Shown piece by piece: positions 63,305 to 64,000 of a stretch of 64,000 nt of DNA. Position numbers and translations under genes: made by a program. This DNA is from Bacteroidota bacterium (lineage in GTDB: Bacteria; Bacteroidota; Bacteroidia; NS11-12g; UBA955), in contig JAURFW010000002.1 of NCBI GenBank assembly GCA_030834125.1, positions 64,289-128,288 on the forward strand. Direction: 5' to 3'. Numbering within the stretch: position 1 is the first letter of the stretch; each line of letters opens with the position of its first letter. The notes beneath the pieces are model-generated. The model searched no databases. It was not told the DNA's origin and was given only the letters and a program-made list of their open reading frames with translations.

Positions 63305-64000
63305 TTAAAAGATCAAACCAACTTGTAACGAAAGAAAATTATGTCTGCCTTTATAAAGATCATCCTTTAGGAAGTCGGTAAAACCGTTGTCGAATTTCAA
63401 TCCGCCAGTAAGGCTAAGATTTCCTGCTAATGGATATTCCACACCAGCTGCAAAAACCAGCGACATACGCGCTGTATTAATATCATCAGTAAAAATGAAA
63501 TTTTTATCATTATTTGCACCACCATCAAAATCATAAATAGAGTTTTGTGTAGCGTTAGGATCATGAGATGTGATATTTGGAGTATTAGCGTAAATATCGG
63601 GATCTACGGTAGTTCTAAGGCGTTTACTCAAAACGAATGAAGGTGCAATACCTACTTGAAAAGTATATTTAAGGTCACCTATTTCTTCTGTTTTCATTTT
63701 AAATGAAATTGGAAGCTCTAAATATTGTACATCATAATTGAATTGCGCATTCTGATATACTTCAGTATTCGAGTTTATATCTTTCTTTTTGAGTTTACCT
63801 GTGTGACTCAAGGTAAGTGGGGCAGTTGAAATCAAAAGGTCAGCAGATGCCCAATAATTGGGAGATGGAGATAATTTGTAATCAGCAGTTAAACCATATG
63901 AAAAGCCTAAACCCATACCTGAATTTTCAATTGCACCCTCTTGGACTTTCAACCAGGAAAAATTTGGACTAATTTTGAAGCCGAAAGATAACTTTTTCAT
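63305..64000 (-). CDS. porT: PorT-family outer-membrane protein, 5' end outside the window
   Basis: The visible 231 residues begin with ATG at the very edge (MKKLSFGFKISPNFSWLK). The usual signal peptide is missing and this Met looks internal, so the true start is probably beyond base 64000. The body has alternating strands, GFSYGLTADYKL and a terminal LSLQVGLIF, typical of PorT barrels that take part in T9SS. The function is inferred from family resemblance; a generic outer-membrane barrel is the alternative. Confidence 0.7.
   Translation of the reverse strand: MKKLSFGFKISPNFSWLKVQEGAIENSGMGLGFSYGLTADYKLSPSPNYWASADLLISTAPLTLSHTGKLKKKDINSNTEVYQNAQFNYDVQYLELPISFKMKTEEIGDLKYTFQVGIAPSFVLSKRLRTTVDPDIYANTPNITSHDPNATQNSIYDFDGGANNDKNFIFTDDINTARMSLVFAAGVEYPLAGNLSLTGGLKFDNGFTDFLKDDLYKGRHNFLSLQVGLIF

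Overview
The window is AT-rich bacterial chromosome from a member of the Bacteroidota, most likely a Flavobacteriales- or Cryomorphaceae-like aerobe. The evidence is type IX secretion (T9SS) genes (a SprE/PorW-type lipoprotein, a PorT-like barrel cut by the right edge, one type A and one type B sorting-tail substrate), an ATP synthase operon with no beta or epsilon genes, the phylum's alternative GlmU-like protein, DUF5683 beside parAB, and many TAnnTTTG promoter boxes just ahead of start codons. Coding density is very high and six convergent gene pairs overlap at their 3' ends. I see no rRNA, CRISPR array, prophage or transposase.

Layout. 0-7.4 kb: EamA transporter, GlmU-like protein, L31 type B, PBP1A and SprE/PorW, so mostly envelope and gliding/secretion. 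7.4-13.9 kb: one forward operon with the membrane stub of an M23-type protein, bactofilin, AtpI/AtpZ, a small membrane protein and atpB-E-F-H-A-G. 13.9-20.7 kb: Rel/SpoT, an M20 dipeptidase, a 39-residue membrane peptide, an orphan CoA-transferase subunit B, and a seven-haem cytochrome with TPRs beside a rhodanese. 20.7-26.1 kb: a T9SS substrate, a PASTA protein and a 902-residue tandem D-Ala-D-Ala-ligase-like protein. 26.2-29.6 kb: pdxA, an alpha/beta hydrolase and a methyltransferase.

29.6-32.2 kb is an arsenic operon (arsR, DUF6428, LMW-phosphatase-type arsC, acr3) with a clear palindromic operator. 32.3-38.5 kb: a small lipoprotein, tRNA-Met, a GT9 glycosyltransferase, a giant T9SS type B surface protein and a YccA-like protein. 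38.6-41.8 kb: a chromosome-partition operon (UPF0173, parA, parB, DUF5683, TPR). 41.8-47.2 kb: a solute-binding lipoprotein, mlaF, mlaE and recG. 47.2-54 kb: alkB flanked by G-rich intergenic repeats, then fabG, tatC, rpiB, miaE, a ZIP transporter, an outer-membrane protein and a LuxC-type reductase. 54-64 kb: arginase, an ArnT-like transferase with PAP2, a START-like protein, an M20 amidohydrolase, dnaG, a glucosaminidase-like protein, nadE and the PorT-like fragment.

Most of the content is core metabolism and envelope biology. The least ordinary items are the M23-family protein that has lost its peptidase domain next to bactofilin and ATP synthase, the fused double Ddl whose two halves have different active-site defects, the three-gene T9SS-protein/rhodanese/multihaem operon, and a G-rich dispersed intergenic element present at least three times, two copies of which bracket alkB. 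All assignments rest on reading the sequence and recalling families; no searches were run.
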